DNA from: Candidatus Woesearchaeota archaeon
Lineage (GTDB): Archaea; Nanobdellota; Nanobdellia; Woesearchaeales; UBA583
DNA length: 62,621 bases
NCBI GenBank assembly: GCA_027858315.1
Contig: JAQICV010000072.1
Location: 1-62,621, forward strand
Direction of reading: 5' to 3'
Positions 19,528 through 27,145 of this stretch are shown in pieces. Below the pieces are notes generated by a model. That model was given only the letters and a program-made list of their open reading frames with translations. It was not told where the DNA came from and made no database searches. Positions within the stretch are counted from its first letter, which is position 1, and each line of letters opens with the position of its first letter. Both the position numbers and the translations under genes were made by a program.

Positions 19528-19608
19528 GTGGGGTTAGCGAAGTGGTCAAACGTGACCGACTCAAAATCGGTTCCTTAGGGTTCAAGGGTTCGAGTCCCTT
19601 ACCCCACA
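19528..19608 (+). tRNA. tRNA-Leu (anticodon CAA)
   Basis: The cloverleaf folds fully: 7-bp acceptor (GTGGGGT with ACCCCAC), D stem GCG/CGT, anticodon stem ACCGA/TCGGT with loop CTCAAAA (anticodon CAA at 19562/3-19564/5 region, reading UUG codons), a long class II variable arm (CCTTAGGG core) and T stem AAGGG/CCCTT with loop TTCGAGT. The discriminator is A, as expected for Leu. CCA is not encoded. The length is 81 nt with no intron. Its 3' end is repeated twice downstream (see the repeat entry). Confidence 0.9.
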
Positions 19609-19825
19609 CTTTATTTATTTTCTAGAATACACTCTCACCCTTTTTCAAGATGCAGTCACTCGATTCTCTCGTTTAGCAGTTTATGAGATAAAAGCTTACA
19701 CAAACCTTCGAGTCCCTTACCCAAAACTTTGTATGGTGCAAAGACTCATACACAGTCAAAAACTATGTTTTTTCGGTGTCATTTTATTTTACATAAAAAG
19801 AAGTCCCTTACCCAAAACTTTGTAT
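19589..19825 (+). repeat. Three copies of the tRNA-Leu 3' end in a ladder
   Basis: The 16-mer TTCGAGTCCCTTACCC of the tRNA (19589-19604) recurs exactly at 19707-19722. From there a 24-bp block (19711-19734) recurs exactly at 19802-19825. The offsets are 118 and 91 bp. The middle and last copies share an extension (AAAACTTTGTAT) that the tRNA only partly matches (CACACTTTAT). The spacer between the last two copies contains the hairpin element at 19751-19778. Such copies resemble attachment-site remnants or repeated local duplications; no integrase gene is visible nearby. Confidence 0.8.
19751..19778 (+). repeat. Hairpin element, copy 1
   Basis: A stem pairs AAAAAC with GTTTTT around a TAT loop, with outer pairing CAC/GTG. 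It is clearly related to the sequence at 38952-38981 before metK: the stem is one pair shorter there-to-here (C-G against TC-GA), so pairing is kept while sequence differs. It lies between exact 24-bp direct repeats (19711-19734 and 19802-19825). Confidence 0.6.
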
Positions 19826-19861
19826 ATAAATTTATAAGTATTGAATTATATAATCTCATAA

Positions 19862-20530
19862 ATGAGAAAAAAAATAAAAAAAAACTACAAAAATCTAAAA
19901 AAATGGATGGATTTAGAATCTAACAAATTTAAAGTTTTAGGTAGTTTTTTTCTTATTCTTGAATTTACTGCAATTCTTGCAAATGGTTTTTCTGATAGAT
20001 ATGATGTTTTTTATTGGTTCTGCAATCATACACCACTAATTTTTGCTTTTGCCTTTTTTTTTAGAAAGAAGAATGTCATCAAAGCACTAATTAATGTTGG
20101 TTTTATTGCTCAATTTTTATGGACTCTTGATTTCTTGTCTAAATTGATATTTAATGTTTATATATTTAAAGTTACAAGGTATGTATTTGAAGATATTCAT
20201 GGAATTTATGTTCTTATCCCAATATTAATTCATGTTCTATCTACTAATATGGCTTTTTATTTCACCTACAAAAAGAAACCTACACTTAAAATTTTATTTT
20301 ACTCACTAGTTTACCTTATTTTTTTGTATGCAATGACCCTTACATATACTGACCCTGCAAGAAATATTAATTGTGTTTACGAAATTTGTGGCACGACACA
20401 GTTAACTTTTGCTTCATATACTTATTTCTGGCCAATTATAGTGTTTTTTGGAATTGTGATTCCAAGTCATGGGATTCAATACTTATTTTATTTATATTCT
20501 AGAAGAAAGAGAAAGAAGAATATAAATTAA
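19862..20530 (+). CDS. Multi-pass membrane protein of unknown function
   Basis: The 222-aa protein has a basic N-terminus (MRKKIKKNYKNLKKW) followed by about six hydrophobic segments. Conserved-looking polar residues sit inside the membrane region (CNHTPL near 58, FEDIHGIYVLIPILIH, YFWPIIVFFGIVIPSHGIQ), and a basic tail follows. His residues within membrane segments could be functional. The ATG fits a TATA-like TTTATAAGT at 19832-19840, i.e. a leaderless start placed just after the last tRNA-end repeat. The family is not recognised; it resembles small integral membrane proteins of about 200 aa with intramembrane His. Confidence 0.6.
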   Translation: MRKKIKKNYKNLKKWMDLESNKFKVLGSFFLILEFTAILANGFSDRYDVFYWFCNHTPLIFAFAFFFRKKNVIKALINVGFIAQFLWTLDFLSKLIFNVYIFKVTRYVFEDIHGIYVLIPILIHVLSTNMAFYFTYKKKPTLKILFYSLVYLIFLYAMTLTYTDPARNINCVYEICGTTQLTFASYTYFWPIIVFFGIVIPSHGIQYLFYLYSRRKRKKNIN

Positions 20531-20597
20531 AACATACAAATAAACTTCAAAACACTATTTTAAATAGTTTTATAAACTCTTAAACTCATTTTATTTT

Positions 20598-21533
20598 ATG
20601 GCTGATTTTGTAAAAATAGACGAAGAAAATTCAGATAAGACAAAGGCTACTAAGAAAAGAGTTTCAGTTAGACGAAGTTTTAATTGGAGAGGATTTTTTA
20701 TTCTTTTGATTGTACTTTTTTTAGTAAGTAGTATTATTTCATCAATTACTTATTCATTTACTCCAAAAATTGCAGTAGTTCCAATTAATGGACCAATTTC
20801 TACTGAAAAATCTTCAACTCTTTTAGGAGAGTCTGAATCTTCAAGAAATATTGCAAATACACTTAGAGAGATTCAAGGTGATTCCTCAATTAAAGCAGTA
20901 ATACTTGATATTAATTCTCCAGGCGGAAGTCCTGTTGCATCAGAGGAAATTTCAAGAGCTATTGATGAATTAAAATTAGAGAAACCTGTTTATGCTCTTA
21001 TTAATGATGTTGGAGCTTCAGGAGCTTTTTGGATTGCAGTTTCTGCAGACAAAGTTTATGCATCTTCAATGTCTACTGTTGGTAGTATTGGAGTGACTTC
21101 TGCAACACTTGGTTTTGAAGAACTGATTGAAGAATATAATATTACATATAGAAGATTAGTTGCAGGAGATAAAAAAGATTTAGGGTCCCCATTTAGAGAA
21201 CCTACTCAAGAAGAGAATGAATTAATCCAAGGGATTTTAGATGAAATTCATACTTATTTTATTCAACATGTTGCAACTTCAAGAAATATGAGTTATGAAG
21301 AAGTTGAAGTTTATGCAACTGGAGAAATCTTTTTAGGTTCAAAAGCTAAAGAAATTGGATTTGTTGATGAAATTGGATATTTTCCTGATGTTTTAAGAGA
21401 AGTTAAAGAAATAACTGATTTAGATGACCCACTAATTATTACATATGAAGAAACACCTACACTACTTGAAGCTTTAGGAATTAAATCATTTTTTGCAGTT
21501 CCAGAAACTAAGAGTCAAATAATGTTACAATAA
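20598..21533 (+). CDS. sppA: Signal peptide peptidase SppA-like serine protease
   Basis: The 311-aa protein has a cytoplasmic basic stretch, one membrane anchor (about 31-54) and a ClpP/crotonase-fold protease domain. It is the short archaeal/Bacillus-type SppA, which degrades cleaved signal peptides and membrane fragments with a Ser-Lys dyad. The nucleophile is Ser141 in GASGAFW. The general base is Lys193 in GDKKDLGSPFR. DINSPGGSP near 110 forms the oxyanion-hole region. A TATA box at 20568-20577 sits 26 bp upstream of the ATG (leaderless). It stands alone on the strand, before the oppositely oriented radical SAM cluster. The abundance of secreted proteins here is consistent with a need for SppA. 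Confidence 0.9.
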   Translation: MADFVKIDEENSDKTKATKKRVSVRRSFNWRGFFILLIVLFLVSSIISSITYSFTPKIAVVPINGPISTEKSSTLLGESESSRNIANTLREIQGDSSIKAVILDINSPGGSPVASEEISRAIDELKLEKPVYALINDVGASGAFWIAVSADKVYASSMSTVGSIGVTSATLGFEELIEEYNITYRRLVAGDKKDLGSPFREPTQEENELIQGILDEIHTYFIQHVATSRNMSYEEVEVYATGEIFLGSKAKEIGFVDEIGYFPDVLREVKEITDLDDPLIITYEETPTLLEALGIKSFFAVPETKSQIMLQ

Positions 21534-21593
21534 AAATTTAAAAAAAAAATTATTTCTTTTCAATAAAATAATAGTATGGTATGAACTTATTAT

Positions 21594-21782
21594 TTAATCT
21601 CTATATTTACAATATCTCATGTTTTCAAATATTAATCTTAATTCGCAGTCTCTAGTATTGTAACATAAATATCTTTGAGGTGAATTTTCAGGAACTTTAG
21701 GATTAAGTACTCTGTGTGCAAGAATTTTTTTTGATTTATCAAAGCAAGCTCCATCTTCCATTGAATATTCTTTTTTTGTCAT
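21594..21782 (-). CDS. 62-aa four-cysteine protein next to the radical SAM gene
   Basis: The small basic protein has Cys at residues 13, 40, 46 and 58, and Tyr, Arg and Asn around them (RYLCYNTRDC, RYCKYRD). It could hold one metal ion or Fe-S cluster, or be a substrate or partner of the radical SAM enzyme encoded 32 bp upstream on the same strand. A TATA-like CTTATAAAT about 28 bp before its ATG (21806-21814), overlapping the end of the radical SAM gene, suggests it can also be transcribed alone. The family is not recognised. Confidence 0.55.
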   Translation of the reverse strand: MTKKEYSMEDGACFDKSKKILAHRVLNPKVPENSPQRYLCYNTRDCELRLIFENMRYCKYRD

Positions 21783-21814
21783 ATATAAAATTTAATTTTA
21801 TAATATTTATAAGA

Positions 21815-22939
21815 TTATGGTATAATTTCAGAACCATTATATTTATTATAATTAAAATCTTCAAGTTTTAGTTCTTTATTTTTAATCATCTCATCAATTT
21901 GAGGTTTTATCTTTTTTAGAGAGTTTACTAAGAAAAATATTGTATCACAAACTTCCTTGAATCCTTTTTCTTCCCATAACATTGATTTGTTTGCATAAAG
22001 ACATCTCCCACCACAAATGTCTTTGATTTCACAACTTGAGCAAAGGCCACCTGGAAGTATTTTATTGTTTTCAATATCATTTAGGGAAGAGTTTCTAATA
22101 TTTCCCATATAAAGAGGTTTAAATCCTGCAGTAATTGGACATGCTACAACTTGTCCGTTTGTTTGTATTCCTAATAATGAATGTCCTGCTCCACATCTCA
22201 TAGGAACTTTTTCATCATTTAGAAGAGTTTGCATGATTCCAATGAATGGGTAAATTTTTGGGACTGATTTGTTTTCTTTGATTTTATCAAGCCACCAATT
22301 AACTAGTTTTTTAATTCCTTGATTGTATGTATTAGACCACTGCTTAAAATTTCGTGTTTCATAATCTCCCTTCCAGAATTGAGCATCAATTTGCCAATGA
22401 ATTGAAGAGAATGAAAAATCATCATTTTCATATAAATGTGTTACACCCCCATAAATGTCACAAGTCTCATCAACTGTCATTCTACCAATTATCTCTCCTT
22501 GAAAGCCGTTTTGTTTGATTAAATTACTATTTTTAGTTACAGTATCGTATACTCCTACACCTCTTCGCTCATCAGTGTGTTCTTTATTACCATCAATTGA
22601 AACTAAAATTGTGTGTAATTTATTTACATAGTCTTTATCTAACTTATTTAAAAACATACCATTTGTTTGCAACATATAAGTTTTACAATCAATTTTGTCC
22701 ATTATCTCTTTTATTTTATCAATTTGTAATAGTGGTTCCCCACCATAAAATGTTAAAGCAAAATTAGAATCGTCTTTAGAATATTTAGCAAGAGTTTCCA
22801 CTGTAAAATCTAAATCCTCTGGAAGTGAAAAGTCGTACTTTTCTTCTTCTTTATGAGTTAAATAATCTTCACAACTCTTTCCATAACAGTATTTACATCT
22901 CAAATTACATTTTGATGTAAGTGCTAAATAGTAATGCAT
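21815..22939 (-). CDS. Radical SAM/SPASM enzyme, peptide-modifying type
   Basis: The 374-aa protein has the radical SAM motif CNLRCKYC (Cys 11, 15, 18) at its N-terminus, GGEPLL near 66-71, and a C-terminal SPASM region with many Cys (RCGAGHS, VACPITAG, CSSCEIKDICGGRC, EVC) that binds auxiliary Fe-S clusters. The layout and the 'CGGRCLYAN' signature recall the archaeal AF1577-type putative peptide-modifying enzymes. These enzymes usually crosslink or epimerise side chains of a peptide encoded nearby. A TATA box (about 22963-22973) lies 28 bp upstream. Neighbours are a 62-aa Cys protein downstream and a 77-aa conserved protein upstream. Confidence 0.85.
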   Translation of the reverse strand: MHYYLALTSKCNLRCKYCYGKSCEDYLTHKEEEKYDFSLPEDLDFTVETLAKYSKDDSNFALTFYGGEPLLQIDKIKEIMDKIDCKTYMLQTNGMFLNKLDKDYVNKLHTILVSIDGNKEHTDERRGVGVYDTVTKNSNLIKQNGFQGEIIGRMTVDETCDIYGGVTHLYENDDFSFSSIHWQIDAQFWKGDYETRNFKQWSNTYNQGIKKLVNWWLDKIKENKSVPKIYPFIGIMQTLLNDEKVPMRCGAGHSLLGIQTNGQVVACPITAGFKPLYMGNIRNSSLNDIENNKILPGGLCSSCEIKDICGGRCLYANKSMLWEEKGFKEVCDTIFFLVNSLKKIKPQIDEMIKNKELKLEDFNYNKYNGSEIIP

Positions 22940-22947
22940 AATATTAA

Positions 22948-22973
22948 AGAATTAATTCTATTTTATAAAAATT
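22948..22973 (-). promoter_or_regulatory. Promoter of the radical SAM gene with palindrome
   Basis: TTTTATAAAA-type TATA sequence at about 22961-22973 is followed, toward the ATG, by the 12-bp perfect palindrome AGAATTAATTCT (22948-22959). The palindrome lies where transcription should begin, so it could be a repressor site. AT-rich palindromes also occur by chance. Confidence 0.3.
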
Positions 22974-22988
22974 TATAATTTTTAAGAT

Positions 22989-23222
22989 TTAACTTCTTAT
23001 TTTTACAAATTCATAAGCTTTTTGAAGACCAATTTGTAAATTAGGAATATCTTTTATCAAAATATTTTTAGTTTTTTGCCAACCATCTTTGTCGTGTAAA
23101 TAATTTTTCTCATATGAAACTGAACAATAGGTAGAACCTTTCTCAGTTTTATGTTCCCAAACTGCAATATCCATACTTCCAATTTTTGCTTTATACACAG
23201 GTTTTTCATTTTTTGATTCCAT
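22989..23222 (-). CDS. Small conserved beta-rich protein
   Basis: The 77-aa protein follows a pattern I have seen in many unrelated genomes: basic start, KIGSMDIAVWEH, KGSTYCSVSYEKNY, KDGWQKTKNI, then a Leu-rich final helix (IPNLQIGLQKAYEFVK). The likely fold is a four-stranded sheet plus one helix, similar to small single-strand nucleic-acid binders, but I cannot confirm that. It starts 49 bp upstream of the radical SAM gene on the same strand, although that gene has its own TATA box. A second long frame overlaps this gene and is taken to be a shadow. Confidence 0.6.
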   Translation of the reverse strand: MESKNEKPVYKAKIGSMDIAVWEHKTEKGSTYCSVSYEKNYLHDKDGWQKTKNILIKDIPNLQIGLQKAYEFVKIRS

Positions 23223-23373
23223 GTATTCTCAAATGAAATCTTGTTTAATAAATAGTTTATTATTAAAAAGTTTAACAAAATTTGAATTTAAGGAAAAAAT
23301 AGGAGGAAATTTGTAGTAAAAATATTTTTTAGGATAAATTTATAAAGAAAATTCACAATAAAATACTCTAAAT

Positions 23374-23904
23374 ATGGATATTAAAAAAAATGCAACACAT
23401 ATAATTGCACATATGCAAGAATTTTACAGACATGCAAAATTTAATGAGAATCCTGAATCAATGATAGGAAGACTTGAAAATAATTTACTTGATGCTTATG
23501 ATAGACAAGGTGAAGAAATGATTTTAAAACTTAAAGAACCTTTTAATATGAGTTTTGAGTATCCACATATTTCTGCAAATTTACAAATTAATAAGGTGAT
23601 TAATCCTGAAGGAGAATTAGGATTATTTGAAAAAAATATAAGATATTTATTTTTTAGCTCACCACAAAGCATTATTAACAATAAAAAAATTATGTCTCAA
23701 GCAGAAGCAGAAGCAGGAGATAGACTTATAGCTCTTGCATCTGTTGAAAAACATCATCAATCTGGATACTTCTTTGTTAATGATAGATTATTTGTATCAC
23801 CAAATATGTATGGAGAAATTGAAAAGTTTAATAAAAAAGGACAACTTTTAATAAAAAATAAGCCTTTAACTCCACTATTACCCTATGTTGTGAATGAATT
23901 TTAA
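23374..23904 (+). CDS. Hypothetical soluble protein
   Basis: The 176-aa protein has a helical N-terminus (THIIAHMQEFYRHAKFNENPE), a central strand-rich part (FNMSFEYPHISANLQINKVIN) and a segment SQAEAEAGDRLIALASVEKHHQ. There is no signal peptide, membrane segment or recognised motif. A TATA box at about 23335-23343 predicts transcription starting some 7 bases before the ATG, so the gene is nearly leaderless. It is divergent from the 77-aa gene and stands upstream of the rnz leader. No function is assigned. Confidence 0.6.
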   Translation: MDIKKNATHIIAHMQEFYRHAKFNENPESMIGRLENNLLDAYDRQGEEMILKLKEPFNMSFEYPHISANLQINKVINPEGELGLFEKNIRYLFFSSPQSIINNKKIMSQAEAEAGDRLIALASVEKHHQSGYFFVNDRLFVSPNMYGEIEKFNKKGQLLIKNKPLTPLLPYVVNEF

Positions 23905-23960
23905 TAACACAATCATTTATAAATTAATATTTCTTTGTTTTTTCTAGATTATATATTAAA

Positions 23961-24045
23961 ATGACTTTTAAATTACATACTCAAAAATTAAAAAAGAATT
24001 TTTGGTCGCAACTAAAAGGAGGATACTATGACCTTTAAGTTGCAT
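23961..24045 (+). repeat. rnz leader: duplicated gene start, hairpin element and 25-codon leader ORF
   Basis: The first 18 bases of rnz (24028-24045, encoding MTFKLH) also occur at 23961-23978 with three differences, all synonymous. Between the two copies lies a hairpin, CAAAAATT (23982-23989) with AATTTTTG (23997-24004). Its flanks (ACATACTCAAAAAT, TTTTTGGTCGCA) match the elements at 38.95 and 19.75 kb. The first ATG opens a 25-codon ORF (23961-24038) that ends inside rnz, overlapping its ATG. GGAGG at 24018-24022 is a good ribosome site for the downstream ATG. Confidence 0.65.
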
Positions 24046-24948
24046 TTTTTAGGAACTGGTTGTATGGTGCCAACTAAAGATAGAAATCATCTTAGTGTTG
24101 CACTTGAGTATGAAGGACAGATTTTTCTATTTGACTGTGGCGAGGCTACACAAAACCAAATTAAAAAGATGAAACTTCCAATTGGTAAGATTAAAAAAAT
24201 CTTTATTTCTCACTGGCACGGAGACCATACTATAGGATTAAATGGTTTAATTCAAACTTTAACTAATACAGATAATGTTGAAAAAATTGAAGTTCATGGT
24301 CCTATTGATTCTAAAAAATATTTAGACCATATGTTAAAATCAACTATTTTTGAGAGTAAAATCCCAATTGAAGTTTTTGAATATGAACCAAAAAAAGGAG
24401 AAGTTTTGAAAGTTTTTGAAAATTCAAATTATGAAATTTTTTGCGCAAAACTTAGTCATAGTGTTCCTTGCATAGGTTATTCTTTCAAAGTTAAAGATAC
24501 ACTTAATGTTGATAAAGAAAAAATTAAAAAAATTGCACCTTCTCTTGAAACTTCACCTATGCTTGCCAGAATTAAAATGGGATTACCAATAGAATTTGAA
24601 GGGAAAACTATTCTACCTGAAGATGTTTGTTATACAAAAGTTGGCTCAAAGATTAGTTTTGTTTTTGATACAAGGCCCTGTAAGGAAATTGATTTACTTG
24701 TTAAAGATTCAAATTATTTAGTAATGGAAGCAACACATATGAAAAAACATGCTCATAAAGCAGAAGAGACAGATCATATGACTGCACAAGATAGTGCTGA
24801 GACTGCGCTTAGAAATAATGTAGATGAATTATTTATTACTCATTTCTCTCAAAGATATAAAGATACAAAGGAAATTGAAGAAGAAGCAAGAGAAGTATTT
24901 GAAAAGACAACTTCTACTTATGATTTAATGAGTTTGAAGTTAAAATAA
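24028..24948 (+). CDS. rnz: Ribonuclease Z (tRNA 3'-processing endonuclease)
   Basis: The 306-aa protein has a metallo-beta-lactamase fold and cuts 3' trailers from precursor tRNAs, needed here because tRNA-Leu lacks an encoded CCA. The zinc motif SHWHGDH is at residues 61-67, and further metal ligands are His in KLSHSVPCIG, Asp in VFDTRP and His near the C-terminus (ITHFSQRY). HMKKHAHKAEETDHMT matches the region near the flexible exosite and third zinc motif of the family. The start at 24028 is supported by GGAGG five bases upstream. The gene is preceded by a duplicated copy of its own start (see the leader entry). Confidence 0.93.
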   Translation: MTFKLHFLGTGCMVPTKDRNHLSVALEYEGQIFLFDCGEATQNQIKKMKLPIGKIKKIFISHWHGDHTIGLNGLIQTLTNTDNVEKIEVHGPIDSKKYLDHMLKSTIFESKIPIEVFEYEPKKGEVLKVFENSNYEIFCAKLSHSVPCIGYSFKVKDTLNVDKEKIKKIAPSLETSPMLARIKMGLPIEFEGKTILPEDVCYTKVGSKISFVFDTRPCKEIDLLVKDSNYLVMEATHMKKHAHKAEETDHMTAQDSAETALRNNVDELFITHFSQRYKDTKEIEEEAREVFEKTTSTYDLMSLKLK

Positions 24949-25029
24949 ATTATTGTTATGATGATTTTGAAGTTGAAAATAATAAAACCTATAAAATATT
25001 TTGATTCTTAAAATTAGAAAAATTGAAAA

Positions 25030-25413
25030 TTAATTCTTACCCTTATGGATATGAACATGTTTTGGTGCTGCTAAAATCCAATTCTCATGGAATCCAACTA
25101 ATTCACCACTAACAGCTTCAATTGTTTTCTTTAATTTGTCAACAGCTCTTCTTAATTCATCTGGATCTTTGTTCCTTAGTAAATGAATGTCAATTAAACA
25201 CATTGTTTCTTCTCCTCTAATCACATCAAGAATGTCCCTAATATTATCATAATCGTCTAAAACAAATACTTTAACATCAACAACTTTGCCTTCTTTAGTA
25301 GAGCCTGTTTTCTTACTTACATCGAATTCTGTAATAGACAAATAGTCATCATTACTATCTTCAATATATTCATCTTCTTTCCTTTTACCGGAGAAATTTA
25401 AGAATCGTGCCAT
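25030..25413 (-). CDS. sepF: Cell division protein SepF
   Basis: The 127-aa protein matches the archaeal SepF type: an amphipathic membrane-binding N-terminus (MARFLNFSGK), an acidic linker, and the conserved globular domain (KVVDVKVFVLDDYDNIRDILDVIRGEETMCLIDI...). In archaea it tethers FtsZ rings to the membrane. It lies downstream of eIF5A and eL40 on the same strand but has its own TATA box near 25438-25447. Its length is normal for archaea. No FtsZ gene lies in the window. Confidence 0.88.
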   Translation of the reverse strand: MARFLNFSGKRKEDEYIEDSNDDYLSITEFDVSKKTGSTKEGKVVDVKVFVLDDYDNIRDILDVIRGEETMCLIDIHLLRNKDPDELRRAVDKLKKTIEAVSGELVGFHENWILAAPKHVHIHKGKN

Positions 25414-25478
25414 CTTTATAATTTATGGATTTATGTTATTTATAAACTTTTGGTTTAATGAAATAATTTCAAAGAAAT

Positions 25479-25649
25479 TTATTTCTTAGACCTCATCCTA
25501 ACAGGTCTTACGCTGCTAGATTTACACTCTCTACAAGAGACTTTACCTGCAAGAACTTTTCCTACTGTTGTTCTAAATTTAGTCTCACACTTTCTACATA
25601 CGTACATATTTTTGAATAATCTCGCTTCTGCTTCTGGAAATGTTGCCAT
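25479..25649 (-). CDS. rpl40e: Ribosomal protein eL40
   Basis: The 56-aa frame begins MATFPEAEARLF, the hallmark of archaeal L40e. Two CxxC pairs follow (CRKC at about 18-21 and CREC at about 39-42), forming a zinc ribbon, and the tail is basic (SVRPVRMRSKK). It is a component of the large ribosomal subunit. The gene starts five bases after the eIF5A stop codon, so the two are one operon. The gene is too short to stand out as an ORF but is unmistakable from its motifs. Confidence 0.93.
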   Translation of the reverse strand: MATFPEAEARLFKNMYVCRKCETKFRTTVGKVLAGKVSCRECKSSSVRPVRMRSKK

Positions 25650-25654
25650 TTTAT

Positions 25655-26068
25655 TTATGCATCCTCACTAATTGATTTAATAATATATCTGCCCATTACT
25701 TGCCAGAATACTACTGTTTGACCTGCTTCAATTTTACCATCAAGCTCTTCATCAGCGATTTTTAAATCTGCTGTGAATTGCTCGAATGTCTCCATATCCA
25801 TAACTTCTGCATTAGTACCATCTACACTCAATACTTGTCCTTTCTTTTTCAAGATTAGAGGTACTTCAATACTATCATGACCTGGTTTTACAACTTCTTT
25901 TGTTGAGCCAGTAATAATATCCATAGCTTTAATTCTTACTTTTGCATGTCCATGTTTTCCAGGCCTTGAAACTTGAGGCTCGGATTTTACAATACACGGG
26001 TTGCCATCAACTAAAAGGTAACTTCCCTTTTTCAATGATGTTGCATGTGTTAATTTAATGTCTGACAT
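25655..26068 (-). CDS. eif5A: Translation initiation factor 5A
   Basis: The 137-aa protein from the ATG at 26068 (MSDIKLTHATSLKKG) is preferred over an upstream in-frame ATG at 26092, because a TATA box at 26091-26100 would place transcription start at 26068. An SH3-like domain carries the hypusine loop RPGKHGHAK, in which the lysine of GKH is modified to deoxyhypusine or hypusine. An OB-fold domain follows. eIF5A relieves ribosomes stalled at proline-rich sequences. The gene is cotranscribed with eL40. No deoxyhypusine synthase gene is in the window. Confidence 0.93.
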   Translation of the reverse strand: MSDIKLTHATSLKKGSYLLVDGNPCIVKSEPQVSRPGKHGHAKVRIKAMDIITGSTKEVVKPGHDSIEVPLILKKKGQVLSVDGTNAEVMDMETFEQFTADLKIADEELDGKIEAGQTVVFWQVMGRYIIKSISEDA

Positions 26069-26090
26069 ATACTTAAAAAAATGACATAAC

Positions 26091-26126
26091 ATTTATATAT
26101 GTTTCTAAATGAAAGCGTTTTTAAAT
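26091..26126. promoter_or_regulatory. Divergent promoters of eIF5A and dus
   Basis: Two TATA boxes lie back to back: ATTTATATAT (26091-26100), reading on the minus strand 27 bp before the eIF5A ATG, and GTTTTTAAATAC (about 26115-26126), 27 bp before the dus ATG. Both genes would be leaderless. Confidence 0.5.
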
Positions 26127-26147
26127 ACTATTTAATTTGAATTTATT

Positions 26148-27080
26148 ATGATAGACCTCAAAAAACAAGTAAAAAGAAATCCATTTCTCCTAGCTCCAAT
26201 GGATAATGTTACAGATATTTGTTTTAGAGAATTATGTGAAAAATACGGAGCTTCTTATTCTACAACTGAACTTATTTCTGTTGAAGCATTAATTCGTGAT
26301 AAAGTACCAAAATATAGATATGAGAGAGGAAACCTTAAAATAAATGCCGTTCAATTGTTTGGTTCGAATCCTGAAAGTTTTGCTTTAGCAATTGATAAAA
26401 TTAAAGATGAAGCAGATATTATTGATGTTAATTTTGGTTGTCCATCATCTTCAGTTATGAGTAATGATTCTGGAGCATCACTTCTCAAAGACCCAAAAAA
26501 TGTTTATGAAATTATTTCAGCTTTAGTTGAAAATACAAATATTCCAATTACAGCAAAGATTAGATTAGGTTATAAAAAATCTAGTTATCTTGAAATTGCA
26601 AAAGAAATCGAGAGAGCAGGAGCGAAATTAATTACAGTTCATGGTAGAACAGCATCACAAAGATATTCAGGAGAAGCTAATTGGGATGCTATTAAAGAAG
26701 TTTATGAAAGTCTAAATATTATAGTTGTTGGAAATGGGGATATCAGAGATGAAGAACAAATAACTAAATATCTCGAATCTCATTGCGATGCTCTAATGAT
26801 TGGGAGAGCAGCAATTGGAGACCCAAACATATTTACAAGGTTTAATCATTATTACAAAACTGGCAAGAAACTAGAATTTGATAAGAAAGAAATTCAAAAA
26901 AAAACATTTGAAGAGTATTTAGAGAAAGTTGATAAAATTAATTTTTATAAAAAAGATTTTAAAATTAAACAACAATCTATGTGGTTTACTAAAGGAGTAA
27001 AAGGTTCAAAGGAACTAAGAAATGAAATTTGCTCTACTAAAGAGGTTAATGAAATCATTGAGAAAGTTAGGAAATTTTAA
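26148..27080 (+). CDS. dus: tRNA-dihydrouridine synthase
   Basis: The 310-aa flavoenzyme reduces uridine in tRNA D-loops. The FMN-binding barrel begins LLAPMDNVTD (residues 14-23). Catalytic Cys98 sits in VNFGCPSS. TAKIRLG (about 141-147), HGRT (about 163) and the GNGDI...MIGRA pair of phosphate-binding strands complete the Dus signature. The C-terminal helical domain is short, as is usual for archaeal members. Its promoter is divergent from eIF5A. Which D position it modifies cannot be read from the sequence. Confidence 0.92.
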   Translation: MIDLKKQVKRNPFLLAPMDNVTDICFRELCEKYGASYSTTELISVEALIRDKVPKYRYERGNLKINAVQLFGSNPESFALAIDKIKDEADIIDVNFGCPSSSVMSNDSGASLLKDPKNVYEIISALVENTNIPITAKIRLGYKKSSYLEIAKEIERAGAKLITVHGRTASQRYSGEANWDAIKEVYESLNIIVVGNGDIRDEEQITKYLESHCDALMIGRAAIGDPNIFTRFNHYYKTGKKLEFDKKEIQKKTFEEYLEKVDKINFYKKDFKIKQQSMWFTKGVKGSKELRNEICSTKEVNEIIEKVRKF

Positions 27081-27145
27081 TTTTAATGTAATTAATTCTT
27101 AAATAACTAGAAAGATTTTTAAAGGTGTGTGAATTAATTTTCACT

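Noticed and set aside
19528-19861. Integrated virus or plasmid at tRNA-Leu
   Set aside because: The tail repeats suggest an attachment site, but the gap between the copies is only about 100 bp and no integrase or viral gene is nearby.
19729-19923. Frame reading THTQSKTMFFRCHF behind the tRNA, similar to NTQSKIFDFF in the metK leader
   Set aside because: The nucleotide similarity continues through insertions of two and one bases that break the frame, so selection is on DNA or RNA, not on a protein.
23057-23278. Overlapping 73-aa minus-strand frame at the 77-aa gene
   Set aside because: Its codon use and sequence are poor, and the 77-aa frame matches a conserved pattern.
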